DNA of 40,041 nucleotides, from IMG/VR virus record IMGVR_UViG_3300012930_000019, positions 1-40,041 of that record. The stretch is one strand, 5' to 3'. Shown in pieces: positions 17,063 to 25,086 of the stretch; the stretch's first letter is position 1; the number at the start of each line of letters is the position of its first letter. The position numbers and the translations under genes are program-made. This DNA is from a virus. The notes under the pieces are model-generated. The model searched no databases, had not been told where the DNA came from, and was given only the letters and a program-made list of their open reading frames with translations.

Positions 17063-17085
17063 AAAACCGCCCAACGCTGGGGCGG
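17063..17085 (-). terminator. Intrinsic terminator in the leader of the capsid operon
   Basis: On the minus strand a 6-bp GC stem CCGCCC/GGGCGG (17067-17072 with 17080-17085) with a 7-nt loop is followed by TTTTCC. It lies downstream of the promoter at 17174-17203 and upstream of the decoration gene, so transcripts from that promoter would meet it after roughly 100 nt. It could also end the operon that includes the membrane-protein gene at 17252. Confidence 0.6.
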
Positions 17086-17173
17086 GTCAATCTAAGGAGC
17101 GGAAAGGCGCTATCCGTCTCGGCTTAGGAAGCATTCGACGCATTGCACTCGCCGAATTAGAAACCTGATTTCG

Positions 17174-17203
17174 TCTATACACATAAAAGATGGGAACCGT
17201 CAA
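17174..17203 (-). promoter_or_regulatory. Promoter for the decoration-capsid operon
   Basis: Minus strand: -35 TTGACG (17198-17203), 18-nt spacer, -10 TATAGA (17174-17179). It lies in the 250-base gap between the small membrane-protein gene and the decoration gene. The gap otherwise holds the leader and a terminator hairpin at 17063-17085. Box similarity is good but the promoter is predicted, not shown. Confidence 0.5.
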
Positions 17204-17251
17204 TGGGTTTAGCATCCTCGGCAGATACTAGGCGATTTTCCAATCTCGGGA

Positions 17252-17470
17252 TCATCGTCCGAAGGGAAAATGCAGGGCTGACCCTCCACCTCCCGCGACC
17301 ATCTGAACAAGCCATAGAATGGCTATCAGGGCTACAATTACCCATAGCAACTGAATAACTTTTTCAGGGATTGGCAGGCCGATCACATCTCGCAACACCC
17401 AGATCACGAGGTAAATTACGATCGCGAGCAAGCATAGATAGATCAAAAATGTAATGACCGATGCCAGCAT
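17252..17470 (-). CDS. Small two-helix membrane protein (Thivi_2564-like)
   Basis: A 72-aa protein. The start ATG at 17470 follows AGAGGACCAAGTC. The first transmembrane segment is about residues 3-26 (SVITFLIYLCLLAIVIYLVI) and the second about 40-60 (VIQLLWVIVALIAILWLVQM), with a linker RDVIGLPIPEK carrying the LPIP turn typical of small Thivi_2564-type membrane proteins. The C-terminus is glycine-rich (AGGGGSALHF). Such proteins appear in phages without a known role. A holin is possible by topology, but no endolysin gene lies nearby. Confidence 0.65.
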   Translation of the reverse strand: MLASVITFLIYLCLLAIVIYLVIWVLRDVIGLPIPEKVIQLLWVIVALIAILWLVQMVAGGGGSALHFPFGR

Positions 17471-17522
17471 GACTTGGTCCTCTGATGGACCACAATAACC
17501 CCGCTTTGGAACTTTGGTTCCC

Positions 17523-18233
17523 TTATTCGGCCGCCAATTGAACTTCAGTCTTGGCTTTCTCATCCGCCCATTTGGCGTAGCAAGCCCTGAACGAGTGCAT
17601 GCCGACGTGTTCGATTTCATATCCGCCAGCACCCCAAGTCGTGCCGCCGCACAATTCCCAGCGATAGCAAAACGAAATGTCTTCCGACATTCGATGACCT
17701 TTTTCGTTCCGGATCGGATCGAAAACACGTATCATCCGGCCTTCGGGGTGAATGGCCGGATTGTCCAATGCGGTGTCGATAATATCGGGCAACTTCTCAA
17801 TCATGAGATTGATCGCGTCGCGGCGAATCAGTAGAACGCCAGCCCCGAGCCCACGAACTTTGATGAACTGGCCTTTGCCGCCAGCGTTCATGTGCTTGCC
17901 CCATCCGGAGGCTGCCCATTCCACTTCCAATGTTTTCTTGGGATAGATACCACCAACCAACGGCTCATTCAGCGCCAGCATGTCAACGATCAATTCCGGG
18001 GGGAAGCCCATGTCCGCGTCGATCATCAGCAGATGGCTGGATTCCTTCATGCCATCGTACCAATGGGTCAACGCGACATTCCGGACCTCAACGATATCGG
18101 GGCTGGACGACGTGGTGATAGCTACGCTATGTCCCTTTTGATGCAGGACCGGAACAAGCCGATGGGTGGATTGAAAGGTGGCGGCAGATATCTGATGCCC
18201 GTATCCGGGCACATAGATCATAACATTTGCCAC
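17523..18233 (-). CDS. Glycosyltransferase-like protein (GT-A fold)
   Basis: A 236-aa protein starting at a GTG (MANVMIYVPGYGHQISA). It has a nucleotide-sugar-type motif SSHLLMIDADMGFPPELI (DAD at residues 72-74) and then ALNEPLVGGIYPKK, followed by IKVRGLGAGVLLIRRDAI and EDISFCYRW late in the fold. This is the arrangement of small phage GT-A glycosyltransferases. It might decorate a virion or host surface component, or modify DNA. Lying in the head block between scaffold-type and capsid genes argues for a virion link, but the acceptor is unknown. Confidence 0.75.
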   Translation of the reverse strand: MANVMIYVPGYGHQISAATFQSTHRLVPVLHQKGHSVAITTSSSPDIVEVRNVALTHWYDGMKESSHLLMIDADMGFPPELIVDMLALNEPLVGGIYPKKTLEVEWAASGWGKHMNAGGKGQFIKVRGLGAGVLLIRRDAINLMIEKLPDIIDTALDNPAIHPEGRMIRVFDPIRNEKGHRMSEDISFCYRWELCGGTTWGAGGYEIEHVGMHSFRACYAKWADEKAKTEVQLAAE

Positions 18234-18236
18234 CGA

Positions 18237-18971
18237 TCATGCCTCCATTTCGTAGTCATCCGGAGGAACTTCCAGCGACTTGTCAATCGTGGTCCGGATG
18301 CCGCTGACGTTACGAGCGCGCCCCGCATTGGCGCCGGGCAGGTTCGCTTGGGTGAGCTTGAGCGAATCAGTCTGATCGCGAAGCTGGGCCTTAGCTCGGA
18401 TTTCATCTTCCTTCAGGGCTTGCCGCGTCAATTCCGCCGGTCTTTCTTCCAACCGCTGACCACCGACGATTATCGCCCCGTCATAACCTGGAGCCGTCCA
18501 GATGCCGGGATGCCGCGAAGCCGGAACCGGCCTCCATCCGTTCTCATATAGATCAACAATAGTGCCCTGATGGATCTCGGCAATCTCCTTGTTCATCGCC
18601 GTGACGGCATTCCATTGATAGGACCACCCATGGGGTGCTTGGGCGCGTTCGAATATATCCTGATTGGACTGCGGACGGCGGCGCTCTAGCATCTCGCCAT
18701 CACGCCCCAGAACGGAGGATGCTTGCCGGCTTGGCTCTCGTGCCAATTCCCGATCAGGAGCGCGCGGGGCAGGACGTGGATTATTCCTGCGCAGCGGCGG
18801 GCCTGCCTGAGCTTCTGGCGGCCTGACGTTGATGGGAACGCCCAACTTACGCCCCGGCTTGCGAATCGGCGTCACGCCATCGGCCCGGTACCCATAGGGT
18901 GCGGCTGGGTCGCGCTCGGGCGCCTTCTGGACGACCTCTTCGTCATCGTCGATTTCAAGATGTTTGGCCAC
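18237..18971 (-). CDS. Paralogue A of a phage head-region protein
   Basis: A 244-aa protein, GTG start at 18971 (MAKHLEIDDDEEVV) with a good GAGGAGACCAAAA site. The start overlaps the upstream gene by 17 nt. N-terminal half is charged, proline/arginine-rich and probably disordered (RRNNPRPAPRAPDREL). The middle has YQWNAVTAMN, YENGWRPVPASRHPGIW, APGYDGAIIVGGQRLEERP, which is clearly related to the neighbouring gene. The C-terminal third is helical (EDEIRAKAQLRDQTDS). The shared fold is of unknown function. It lies between scaffold-like and glycosyltransferase genes. Confidence 0.75.
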   Translation of the reverse strand: MAKHLEIDDDEEVVQKAPERDPAAPYGYRADGVTPIRKPGRKLGVPINVRPPEAQAGPPLRRNNPRPAPRAPDRELAREPSRQASSVLGRDGEMLERRRPQSNQDIFERAQAPHGWSYQWNAVTAMNKEIAEIHQGTIVDLYENGWRPVPASRHPGIWTAPGYDGAIIVGGQRLEERPAELTRQALKEDEIRAKAQLRDQTDSLKLTQANLPGANAGRARNVSGIRTTIDKSLEVPPDDYEMEA

Positions 18972-19659
18972 TTTTGGTCTCCTCGATGATTCGCTGGCGG
19001 ATATTGTTGATGGCGGCTGGGAGAACCAACGCGCTCAGGGTTGGCAATTTTGACAAGCTTTTATCGATACCGTAGGCCTTTATGGCCTCGCGCGAAAGCC
19101 GATCTCGCTCCTCAAATATCTGATCGATGTACGGCACCATATCGCGAGGGATGGCAGTGGTTGTTTCTATGGTTTTAGTTTTGCCATCGATATACTGCGC
19201 CTGCTCCACATCGAAGATACCATCGCCAAGTTTGATGCTGGTTTCACCAATCTTGACTTCTCCAAAGAGAGCGCTCTCTCCAGATAGCTCACCGCTCCAC
19301 TTCTTCATCCAATCGTCGGTCAGCTTGTACGCGGCGTTAATTTGCTCTTTGCGCTCAGCATCCACCTCGAATTTTGGCTTCTCAAATAGGCCAAGCCCGT
19401 TCACCTCAATATCGCCGATGAATCCGGCTGGCATGAAATAGCCGTCATGGCGAGAAGCCGGTACCGCAGCCCAGCCACGTCCACTATACATATCCTTGTC
19501 ATGGATGAGGTGCATCCATTGATACGCTCGGCCCTGCGGGATCATTTCAGGAGAAACAAAGAACGGGTCAGCATGCCGCCTACGAGGCAGGATGGTGTAT
19601 CCCGCGCCCCACAGATCGTCGATGATTTCTCGGGTTACTACTTCACGGACGGGTTTCAT
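18955..19659 (-). CDS. Paralogue B of a phage head-region protein
   Basis: A 234-aa protein, ATG at 19659, overlapping the scaffold gene's stop (ATGA). It shares the pattern YQWMHLIHD, GRGWAAVPASRHDGYFMPAG, GLGLFEKP with its neighbour at 18237-18971, so the two arose by duplication of one domain. Here the N-terminus is a short helix (REVVTREIIDDLWGAGYTI) and the C-terminus is longer and helical (PTLSALVLPAAINNIRQRII). Function unknown. Confidence 0.75.
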   Translation of the reverse strand: MKPVREVVTREIIDDLWGAGYTILPRRRHADPFFVSPEMIPQGRAYQWMHLIHDKDMYSGRGWAAVPASRHDGYFMPAGFIGDIEVNGLGLFEKPKFEVDAERKEQINAAYKLTDDWMKKWSGELSGESALFGEVKIGETSIKLGDGIFDVEQAQYIDGKTKTIETTTAIPRDMVPYIDQIFEERDRLSREAIKAYGIDKSLSKLPTLSALVLPAAINNIRQRIIEETKSGQTS

Positions 19660-20630
19660 TGTTCGTTGAAGCTCCGATCGTAGTGCCCCTCTCTTTGCAT
19701 GATGGATTTACGTCTGGCAAATTCAGTATGGCCGATGGGATCACCCTTTTTGAACTTGCCCTTCGGGTCATCCCAGTTCCAGACCACGCTGCCATCGGTC
19801 GCCGACAGGGCCTCTCGCTTCGTAAGTACGATCGTCATGCCGCCTCCGTTCATTCCACCACCTGCATTGCCGTTCGGGGCTGCGGCCGAGCTTGGCCGTA
19901 TCTGAACCCGAGGTTTCGCGTCCTTTTCTTCTTGTTTAGGCGCAACCTTCGTCGATATCCCGGCTTCAATCCGGGTAAAGTACTCGTCGCTACCTTCCTC
20001 AACATCATCAGCCACGGCCAAATTATGCGCCGCCATCATTCTGGCATTTAGCTTTTTGTCGGTGACGCAATCCGGGTGTGACCTAATCCATGCGGCAGCG
20101 CGTGGAGCCAATGTGGAGGCCAGAGCCTCAACAGGATCAGGCCGCGACTCCTGACGGATTTCTTGGCGCACTAGCTTGGTCGCCGACTGGTCTTTCAGGT
20201 CGCCTTCGGCCTCCTTGAGCCTTTGAATGCGACTTTCTGCCGCAGCCATCTTCCGTTGGGCCTTGGCCTGATCGACAAAATTGCCAGCCTCAGCAGCCGC
20301 GATATACTCACCTTCAGCCGCGTGGGCTTCGGCTTCCGCCGCCTGAATGCCGGTCAAAACCGTATCGAGTTGGCTGGTAGCCACTTCCTTACGAGCGGCA
20401 GCAATTTCCTGATCTTTGACATCCAACTGTCGCTCAGCGCCAGCCAAGCGCTGAGTCGTCTGATTCAGCGTGCCCTTTAGGGTTTCGAATTGGCCTTTGA
20501 GGTCGCTGATCGGATCGTCCGCCACCGCTTTCTTAGCCGGCGGCGGATCGGGCTTGATTTCCGTTATGACCCCAGCGTCTCCCTCATGCGGGATCGTCAC
20601 TTCGATTGCGTCGTCGTCAAGATCAGCCAT
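19656..20630 (-). CDS. Probable capsid scaffolding protein
   Basis: A 324-aa acidic protein (MADLDDDAIEVTIPHEGDAG). Long coiled-coil stretches run from about residue 44 to 155 (GQFETLKGTLNQTTQRLAG, QLDVKDQEIAAARKEV, AAAESRIQRLKEAEGDLKD), then a helical section with HPDCV and an acidic segment (DVEEGSDEYFTRI). A glycine-rich linker (GNAGGGMNGGGM) precedes a short C-terminal domain with basic residues (KGKFKKGDPIGHTEFARRKS), where scaffolds bind the coat. Length, coiled coil, acidic nature and place between portal and capsid genes all fit. Family not identified by name. Confidence 0.75.
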   Translation of the reverse strand: MADLDDDAIEVTIPHEGDAGVITEIKPDPPPAKKAVADDPISDLKGQFETLKGTLNQTTQRLAGAERQLDVKDQEIAAARKEVATSQLDTVLTGIQAAEAEAHAAEGEYIAAAEAGNFVDQAKAQRKMAAAESRIQRLKEAEGDLKDQSATKLVRQEIRQESRPDPVEALASTLAPRAAAWIRSHPDCVTDKKLNARMMAAHNLAVADDVEEGSDEYFTRIEAGISTKVAPKQEEKDAKPRVQIRPSSAAAPNGNAGGGMNGGGMTIVLTKREALSATDGSVVWNWDDPKGKFKKGDPIGHTEFARRKSIMQREGHYDRSFNEQ

Positions 20631-20826
20631 GGGCTGGTTCCTCTAATTGCAGGCAAACCCTATAAAACACATCTCGACGAATTTCGCCGCAGACAAACCA
20701 CTCGACTGAGACGCGATCGGATTCCAGATGATAGACCATCATGGGAGGGCCGCCAGATTTCAGCCAGACTATGGCTCCGATCTGAATTGGGTCGGATAGC
20801 AATATTCCCGCTATCGAGACTGACAT
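20623..20826 (-). CDS. DUF2158 (YodC)-like small protein
   Basis: A 67-aa protein, ATG at 20826 overlapping the co-chaperonin gene's stop (TGATG). The core QIGAIVWLKSGGPPMMVYHL, then VSVEWFVCGE, fits the DUF2158 pattern (GD.V.LKSGGP.M.V, then C..WF), a small SH3-like barrel. Function of the family is unknown. It overlaps the start of the scaffold gene by 8 nt. Confidence 0.75.
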   Translation of the reverse strand: MSVSIAGILLSDPIQIGAIVWLKSGGPPMMVYHLESDRVSVEWFVCGEIRRDVFYRVCLQLEEPAHG

Positions 20827-21245
20827 CAGTAATAAATCTCCGGATCGGAGACTTTCATCAGGATGCGGGTGTCCTGGAATAGCCGGCACGGCACCTCGCG
20901 AATGAATAACCCAATCCCATCGGCGGGCTGATACATTACCCAATCCCCAATTTTCAGTTTGTCGCCGTTAAATTTGGCGATGTTGTCATCTTTGAATGCC
21001 CCTTTGCCCATTGCCACCACCATACCGATGTTGCCTTGAAAGCGATCCTCCTCCACGGCCTTATCGGTCAAGTAGATACCTCCCTTGGTTTTGCCGGGGC
21101 GGATGTATCCTGCAACAAGAACCTGAGAATGCAAGACAATCTGCTTTTTGAGATTACCTAGCTTGGCGAGCAACAAGACCTTTGGATCAGATTCGATATC
21201 GTCGGCTATCTCACGCATTTTGCCGATAGCATTGGATCGGGCCAT
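20826..21245 (-). CDS. GroES-like co-chaperonin
   Basis: A 139-aa protein. The start ATG at 21245 (MARSNAIGKMREIADDIESD) overlaps the upstream stop (TGATG). An extra N-terminal helix of about 30 residues precedes the GroES-type barrel: QVLVAGYIRPGKTKGGIYLT (residues 41-60), then VEEDRFQGNIGMVVAMGKG, and GDWVMYQPADGIGLFIREV near the end. The stretch between IRPG and the barrel return corresponds to the mobile loop that touches GroEL. T4 gp31 and similar phage proteins replace or assist GroES to fold the capsid protein, so this gene, in the portal-to-scaffold block, probably serves the phage coat. No companion GroEL is visible. Confidence 0.8.
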   Translation of the reverse strand: MARSNAIGKMREIADDIESDPKVLLLAKLGNLKKQIVLHSQVLVAGYIRPGKTKGGIYLTDKAVEEDRFQGNIGMVVAMGKGAFKDDNIAKFNGDKLKIGDWVMYQPADGIGLFIREVPCRLFQDTRILMKVSDPEIYY

Positions 21246-21649
21246 CACAATTTCCTTGGTTTGTCTGAAATGAGAAAGCGGGAATAGATGGCATAGCCAC
21301 TCTTCTTGCCGTCGAAGCAATTAATCTCGGGCTTGACGCGCCAATACAGATCTTTTGGAGTTAGTGGTATTAGGCCAGCAACACGTGCTATCCATGCGTC
21401 CAATGCATCGTCGGCGCTGGACATGCGCCCGACAATTATCTGGGCATAATGCTCGCCAGTGGGCGCGTGACTTGGGTCAGGCTCGCCCTGATAGACATAA
21501 ACTGAGCGGAAATTGCTCTCAAAACGTTCTGTAGCTTGCGCTAGTGCAGCGTGTACTTCACTGCTGATCGGCAGTTCGTGCGGTGTTTTGGACAATTTTA
21601 GCCGCTTGGCAGTCAATGGGTGCATCCCAGCGTGTTGCCGCTCCTGCAT
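21245..21649 (-). CDS. Small head-region protein, paralogue of the 25467-25847 protein
   Basis: A 134-aa protein. The start is ATG 21649 (MQERQHAGMHPL); MHPLTAKRLKL at 21625 is an alternative. It shares SADDALDAWIARVAGL, then LYWRVKPEIN, then YAIYSRFLI with the protein at 25467-25847 (TADEAIDDWVHHLAKT, WRVEPEI, WAVYARFAI). The shared core seems to be a small alpha-beta domain with a WRV.PEI strand. Function unknown. It overlaps the GroES-like gene at its end. Confidence 0.65.
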   Translation of the reverse strand: MQERQHAGMHPLTAKRLKLSKTPHELPISSEVHAALAQATERFESNFRSVYVYQGEPDPSHAPTGEHYAQIIVGRMSSADDALDAWIARVAGLIPLTPKDLYWRVKPEINCFDGKKSGYAIYSRFLISDKPRKL

Positions 21650-21665
21650 GGAACGGATAGGTCGA

Positions 21666-21920
21666 TTACGCGTCTATTCTCTTTTTCGCCTCTTGGCAAA
21701 ATACAATCGCCACATCCAATCCATGGATCTTGCCGCGTCGCTTCTCAAAATCAGCCCAATCCCTCGCGGATAGCAGGCCATCAAATTCCTTGGCGCGCTC
21801 GGCCTCCAAATCCCTCAACATATTCCGGGAGAGGGCTGGGTGATCATCCTGAGCAAGGGAAACGGGCTCCAGTTGTGGAGTTGGAGCATCTCTCTTCTGA
21901 CCGTATGGATTATAGGCCAT
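21666..21920 (-). CDS. Small phage protein, unknown function
   Basis: An 84-aa protein starting MAYNPYGQKRDAPTPQ. The middle and end are mainly helical (NMLRDLEAERAKEFDGLL, ARDWADFEKRRGKIHGLDV, FCQEAKKRIDA). Its ATG overlaps the stop of the KGGRV protein (TAATG), so it is co-translated. Similar small helical proteins follow portal genes in related phages. No function can be named. Confidence 0.65.
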   Translation of the reverse strand: MAYNPYGQKRDAPTPQLEPVSLAQDDHPALSRNMLRDLEAERAKEFDGLLSARDWADFEKRRGKIHGLDVAIVFCQEAKKRIDA

Positions 21921-22864
21921 TATTTCCGTGCCTGACGGTGCTCTTTGAACAAGCGGGCCTCGCCCGTCGCCGAGCCTCCGGGCATTTTCGTCGCTGGCGA
22001 TACCCCATCGGGGGATTCGGTTCTGCGGGCATAGAACGAGCGAACGCGACCGCCGCTCTTGAAGGTAACGGGTTTGCCACGGTCAAGGTTCTCCGGGCAC
22101 AAATCAGTCTTGCCGGAATCGTTATGCTGGACCTTGGTTCCGCTGCGTTTGCTTTCCTCGAATACCTTGGTGCCGGCATTCACTCGGCCGCCAGATGCGC
22201 GATTTGGCCCCGTATAATTCCCAGTTTGATGACGAGCGCCAGCATATTTACGGTCTTCCAGCATCCCGCGACCTGATCCAGCATCCCACGTAACATCACC
22301 ACCGTCTGATTTTTTCACATGGCCGCCCTTGGCATATCGGTTCGGCGGAACCTGCGATGGCCTCTTGGGAAGTTTTATTGCCTTGATCGGTTTAACGCTT
22401 TCAAATGGACTTGGGGGTAATGCGGTTTCTTCCACTTCACCACCATTTTCCCGGTGAACTCGGCCACCCTTGGCCCTCATTGGCATAGGAGGCGGGCCAC
22501 TCGGCGGCGGCATGGGCATGGATGGTTTGGCGGCCATCGGAGGAGGCATTGCGCCCGGCCCAGCAATACCCATCGGGGGGGGTGACGATATAGCGCCAGC
22601 GGCGGGATGACCTCCTGTGATCACATTGACGATTGTTTTGGCATTGCCCTTGACACGCCCACCCTTGGCGCGATGCGGCTTATCCATCCGGTGCTTTGAT
22701 TTTTCACCTTCGGCTTCCATGGAAGCCATCTCGCGCTTGGCTGAGGCCCCATGAGTGACCTTGCCGGATTTGACAGCGCCGCCCTTGGCGTAATTCTTGG
22801 TGATATGTCCCACACGAGAATGTTCAACGGCGGTTTGTCGGTGAGAGGCGTAGGGATGGGCCAT
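21920..22864 (-). CDS. KGGRV-repeat protein, long form
   Basis: A 314-aa very basic protein (MAHPYASHRQTAVEHSRVGH). Six KGGRV-type patches are spread over it: YAKGGAVKSG, RAKGGRVKGN, RAKGGRVHRE, YAKGGHVKKS, RASGGRVNAG, FKSGGRVRSF. Between them are proline-rich stretches (SSPPPMGIAGPGAMPPPM) and the block KSKHRMDKPH shared with the 76-aa protein at 14064-14294. It is nearly free of predicted structure. It directly follows the portal gene. Possible roles are binding of DNA or of the capsid interior; both are guesses. Confidence 0.8.
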   Translation of the reverse strand: MAHPYASHRQTAVEHSRVGHITKNYAKGGAVKSGKVTHGASAKREMASMEAEGEKSKHRMDKPHRAKGGRVKGNAKTIVNVITGGHPAAGAISSPPPMGIAGPGAMPPPMAAKPSMPMPPPSGPPPMPMRAKGGRVHRENGGEVEETALPPSPFESVKPIKAIKLPKRPSQVPPNRYAKGGHVKKSDGGDVTWDAGSGRGMLEDRKYAGARHQTGNYTGPNRASGGRVNAGTKVFEESKRSGTKVQHNDSGKTDLCPENLDRGKPVTFKSGGRVRSFYARRTESPDGVSPATKMPGGSATGEARLFKEHRQARK

Positions 22865-22914
22865 ATTGTTGTTCCTCGCAGGAAAGCTTACTTCGCATTG
22901 ATTTGTGATTTTGT

Positions 22915-25086
22915 CTATGGCTTAGGTTTCGGCGGTTTCATGGCTTCTGCGGTATCGAGAACGGCCTGATGCGTCCCGAGCGCGGCTTGGTGCGCGGCCT
23001 TCCCAACCTCAAGACCGTGTTTGGCATGGTTCATTTTCTCGGTATGGGCCTGTTTAGCCCGATCGCCCTTATGGGTGACGATCGCCTTGGCGAGATCGAT
23101 CGTTTTGTCTTGCACCGTGGCGGCTTGTTCCTTGGCCTGCAATTCAGCCTTTTGAGCCGCTTCCTGCGCTTTGACTTCAACCGATTTGCCTTGGTTCTGC
23201 GCCGTCAATAGCTTGGCTTGGGCTGTTATTTCCTCTGGCGAAGGTTTGGAATCCGCTGGCTGAGCTTCCTTGATTAATCCCTTCGGGTCCTCCCGCATCG
23301 CGGCAAGAACGCGCTTCAGGGTCTCCAATGGATTCATCAATGCACCCAAGGGGCCAGCCTGTAATTCAGTCAGAGCTACAGCCCGCATGACTCGATGAAT
23401 GTGGCTTGGAACGTTCGGATCCGACTTCGGCCTGAGAGTATAGGTATCCAGCGCCTCGATCAGCTTGGCCTCATCCCAATAATTCTTGGCCTTCTTGTTG
23501 CCCTTCCAGAACGATTCGGGGTTCTCCCGGAACAAATCCGCGATCAGGCCCAACTCCTCATCCTGGGCCATGTGTCCAAGCTTGTGCGTCGCGGCCATCA
23601 GTTTGGTGGACGTTTCGATATGGGCCAACATCGTCCCAACCGGGATATCCTTGACGCCTTCACCCAAGGGGACCTCGGCCGAAGCCCCGGCCTGCTTGCA
23701 TTGCTCGGTGATCTTCTCAATCAGCGCCATCATGCCAGGGCCTGCCTCCCGGTATGGAAGCTGAGCCACGACATCGCCGATGGGCATGTTGTTGGTCTCA
23801 ATAGGCGTGCCCGTACCGGGTTGAAGGATCAAATCGCTGCTATTCTGCCTCCCCGCTAGCTTCGCAATCAAGAAGGCCGGGAAGGCCGCCAGCATGGCTG
23901 CATCCAACGATATCCGCCATGCGGCCGTCATTGCTGCCGTCGAGTTTCCGAGAATGTTGAGTAGTCCCGTTCCGTAGAAGCCGGGACCGGGAACGTAAGG
24001 GTACTTGACGTACATCCGCTTACGCTCGCACTCCTCATCCTCCGGCTTCCAGTCCCTCCGAACAGCCAAAATCTGCATCGTGTCCTTGTCCATCGTGACA
24101 AGGTACGGCAGAGGTATCCCATTGCCCTTGTATTCAGCGGGCGCGAACTCATCCAAGTCCAATTCGCATTGCACTTCCCAAAGCGTATAGGGCTGGTCCT
24201 CGGGGCGGGATTTGCTGGACTGCACACCTTGGATGGATGCGATCTTTTCCGTGACCTGATTCGGCTCTGGGGTAGGCGGTGTCAGCGCGACATCGATGTA
24301 AAATCCCCGCATCATCATCCGCTTCATGACGGATTGACGCATGGAAATCTGATGGGTGATTCGCTCGCAGGACTTCAGATCCTTGGTGGCGTCGGAAACG
24401 ATGAAATCCTTGATATCGACGCATTCCGTGGTCGGGCGTCGCTTGAATGGATCAAGATACACTTTCTTGATACCGCAACCGCCGAATCCACGGCCCCAGA
24501 GCAGCATATGGGATGTTTCCGGGCCGTATTTCGTGTCAATCGAGGTCAGATAGAAATTCATGTCCCGCTCGAAGGCTTCGGCCAATGCATCTTGGCTTTG
24601 GTCGGGATCGGTAGCGAAGTCCTCAACCTTGCATGGCCCTTCCGCCGGCAGAAACTCAGCTTGGGCATTGGCCCAATCCTTTAGAACAGCGTCCAGCAAC
24701 AAGGGATTGGTGACGACAGACATCCCGTCCATTTGAGATGAGCCGTCCCCAGCCCTCGGGCTCTCTATCTGGAGGCCCAGAAGATCCATGCCATCGGCAC
24801 GATTGGCGAGGGATTCCGCCCTCGACTGATCGTCAGCCGTGATGCCCTCGTGCAGCTCGGCTGCGATCGTGAGCAGCCGACTTGGACCAATCTTGTCGGC
24901 GAGGTTCTTGTAGAAATCCTTCGGGTCTTCTGGTTTGTTATCGCCTTGCAATTGGGGATTGAACTGAACAACCACGCCACCGTCGGGCTGGTCTACCTCA
25001 AGATTGCCGTCAACGACGCGGACATTCTCGTTCTCATCATCAACGATCTGAACGCTGATTGGCTCGTATGCTGAAGCGTCGCCCAT
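22915..25086 (-). CDS. Portal protein, P22-like
   Basis: A 723-aa protein that forms the ring through which DNA enters the head. The start ATG at 25086 overlaps the upstream stop (TGATG). Visible landmarks: an acidic N-terminal region, a crown/wing core with DMNFYLTSIDTKYGPETSHMLL, GFGGCGIKKVYLDPFKRRP and DIKDFIVSDATKDLKSCERI, then GFYGTGLLNILGNSTAAMTA, and a helical end rich in Gln, Lys and Ala (the barrel-like coiled-coil tail of P22 portals), finishing TAEAMKPPKPKP. Length matches the P22-type family. It sits after the terminase block, as usual. Confidence 0.88.
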   Translation of the reverse strand: MGDASAYEPISVQIVDDENENVRVVDGNLEVDQPDGGVVVQFNPQLQGDNKPEDPKDFYKNLADKIGPSRLLTIAAELHEGITADDQSRAESLANRADGMDLLGLQIESPRAGDGSSQMDGMSVVTNPLLLDAVLKDWANAQAEFLPAEGPCKVEDFATDPDQSQDALAEAFERDMNFYLTSIDTKYGPETSHMLLWGRGFGGCGIKKVYLDPFKRRPTTECVDIKDFIVSDATKDLKSCERITHQISMRQSVMKRMMMRGFYIDVALTPPTPEPNQVTEKIASIQGVQSSKSRPEDQPYTLWEVQCELDLDEFAPAEYKGNGIPLPYLVTMDKDTMQILAVRRDWKPEDEECERKRMYVKYPYVPGPGFYGTGLLNILGNSTAAMTAAWRISLDAAMLAAFPAFLIAKLAGRQNSSDLILQPGTGTPIETNNMPIGDVVAQLPYREAGPGMMALIEKITEQCKQAGASAEVPLGEGVKDIPVGTMLAHIETSTKLMAATHKLGHMAQDEELGLIADLFRENPESFWKGNKKAKNYWDEAKLIEALDTYTLRPKSDPNVPSHIHRVMRAVALTELQAGPLGALMNPLETLKRVLAAMREDPKGLIKEAQPADSKPSPEEITAQAKLLTAQNQGKSVEVKAQEAAQKAELQAKEQAATVQDKTIDLAKAIVTHKGDRAKQAHTEKMNHAKHGLEVGKAAHQAALGTHQAVLDTAEAMKPPKPKP

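Noticed and set aside
17471-17728. Upstream extension of the small membrane-protein frame
   Set aside because: The longer frame overlaps the glycosyltransferase gene in a different frame and has no good start; ATG 17470 has a suitable site.
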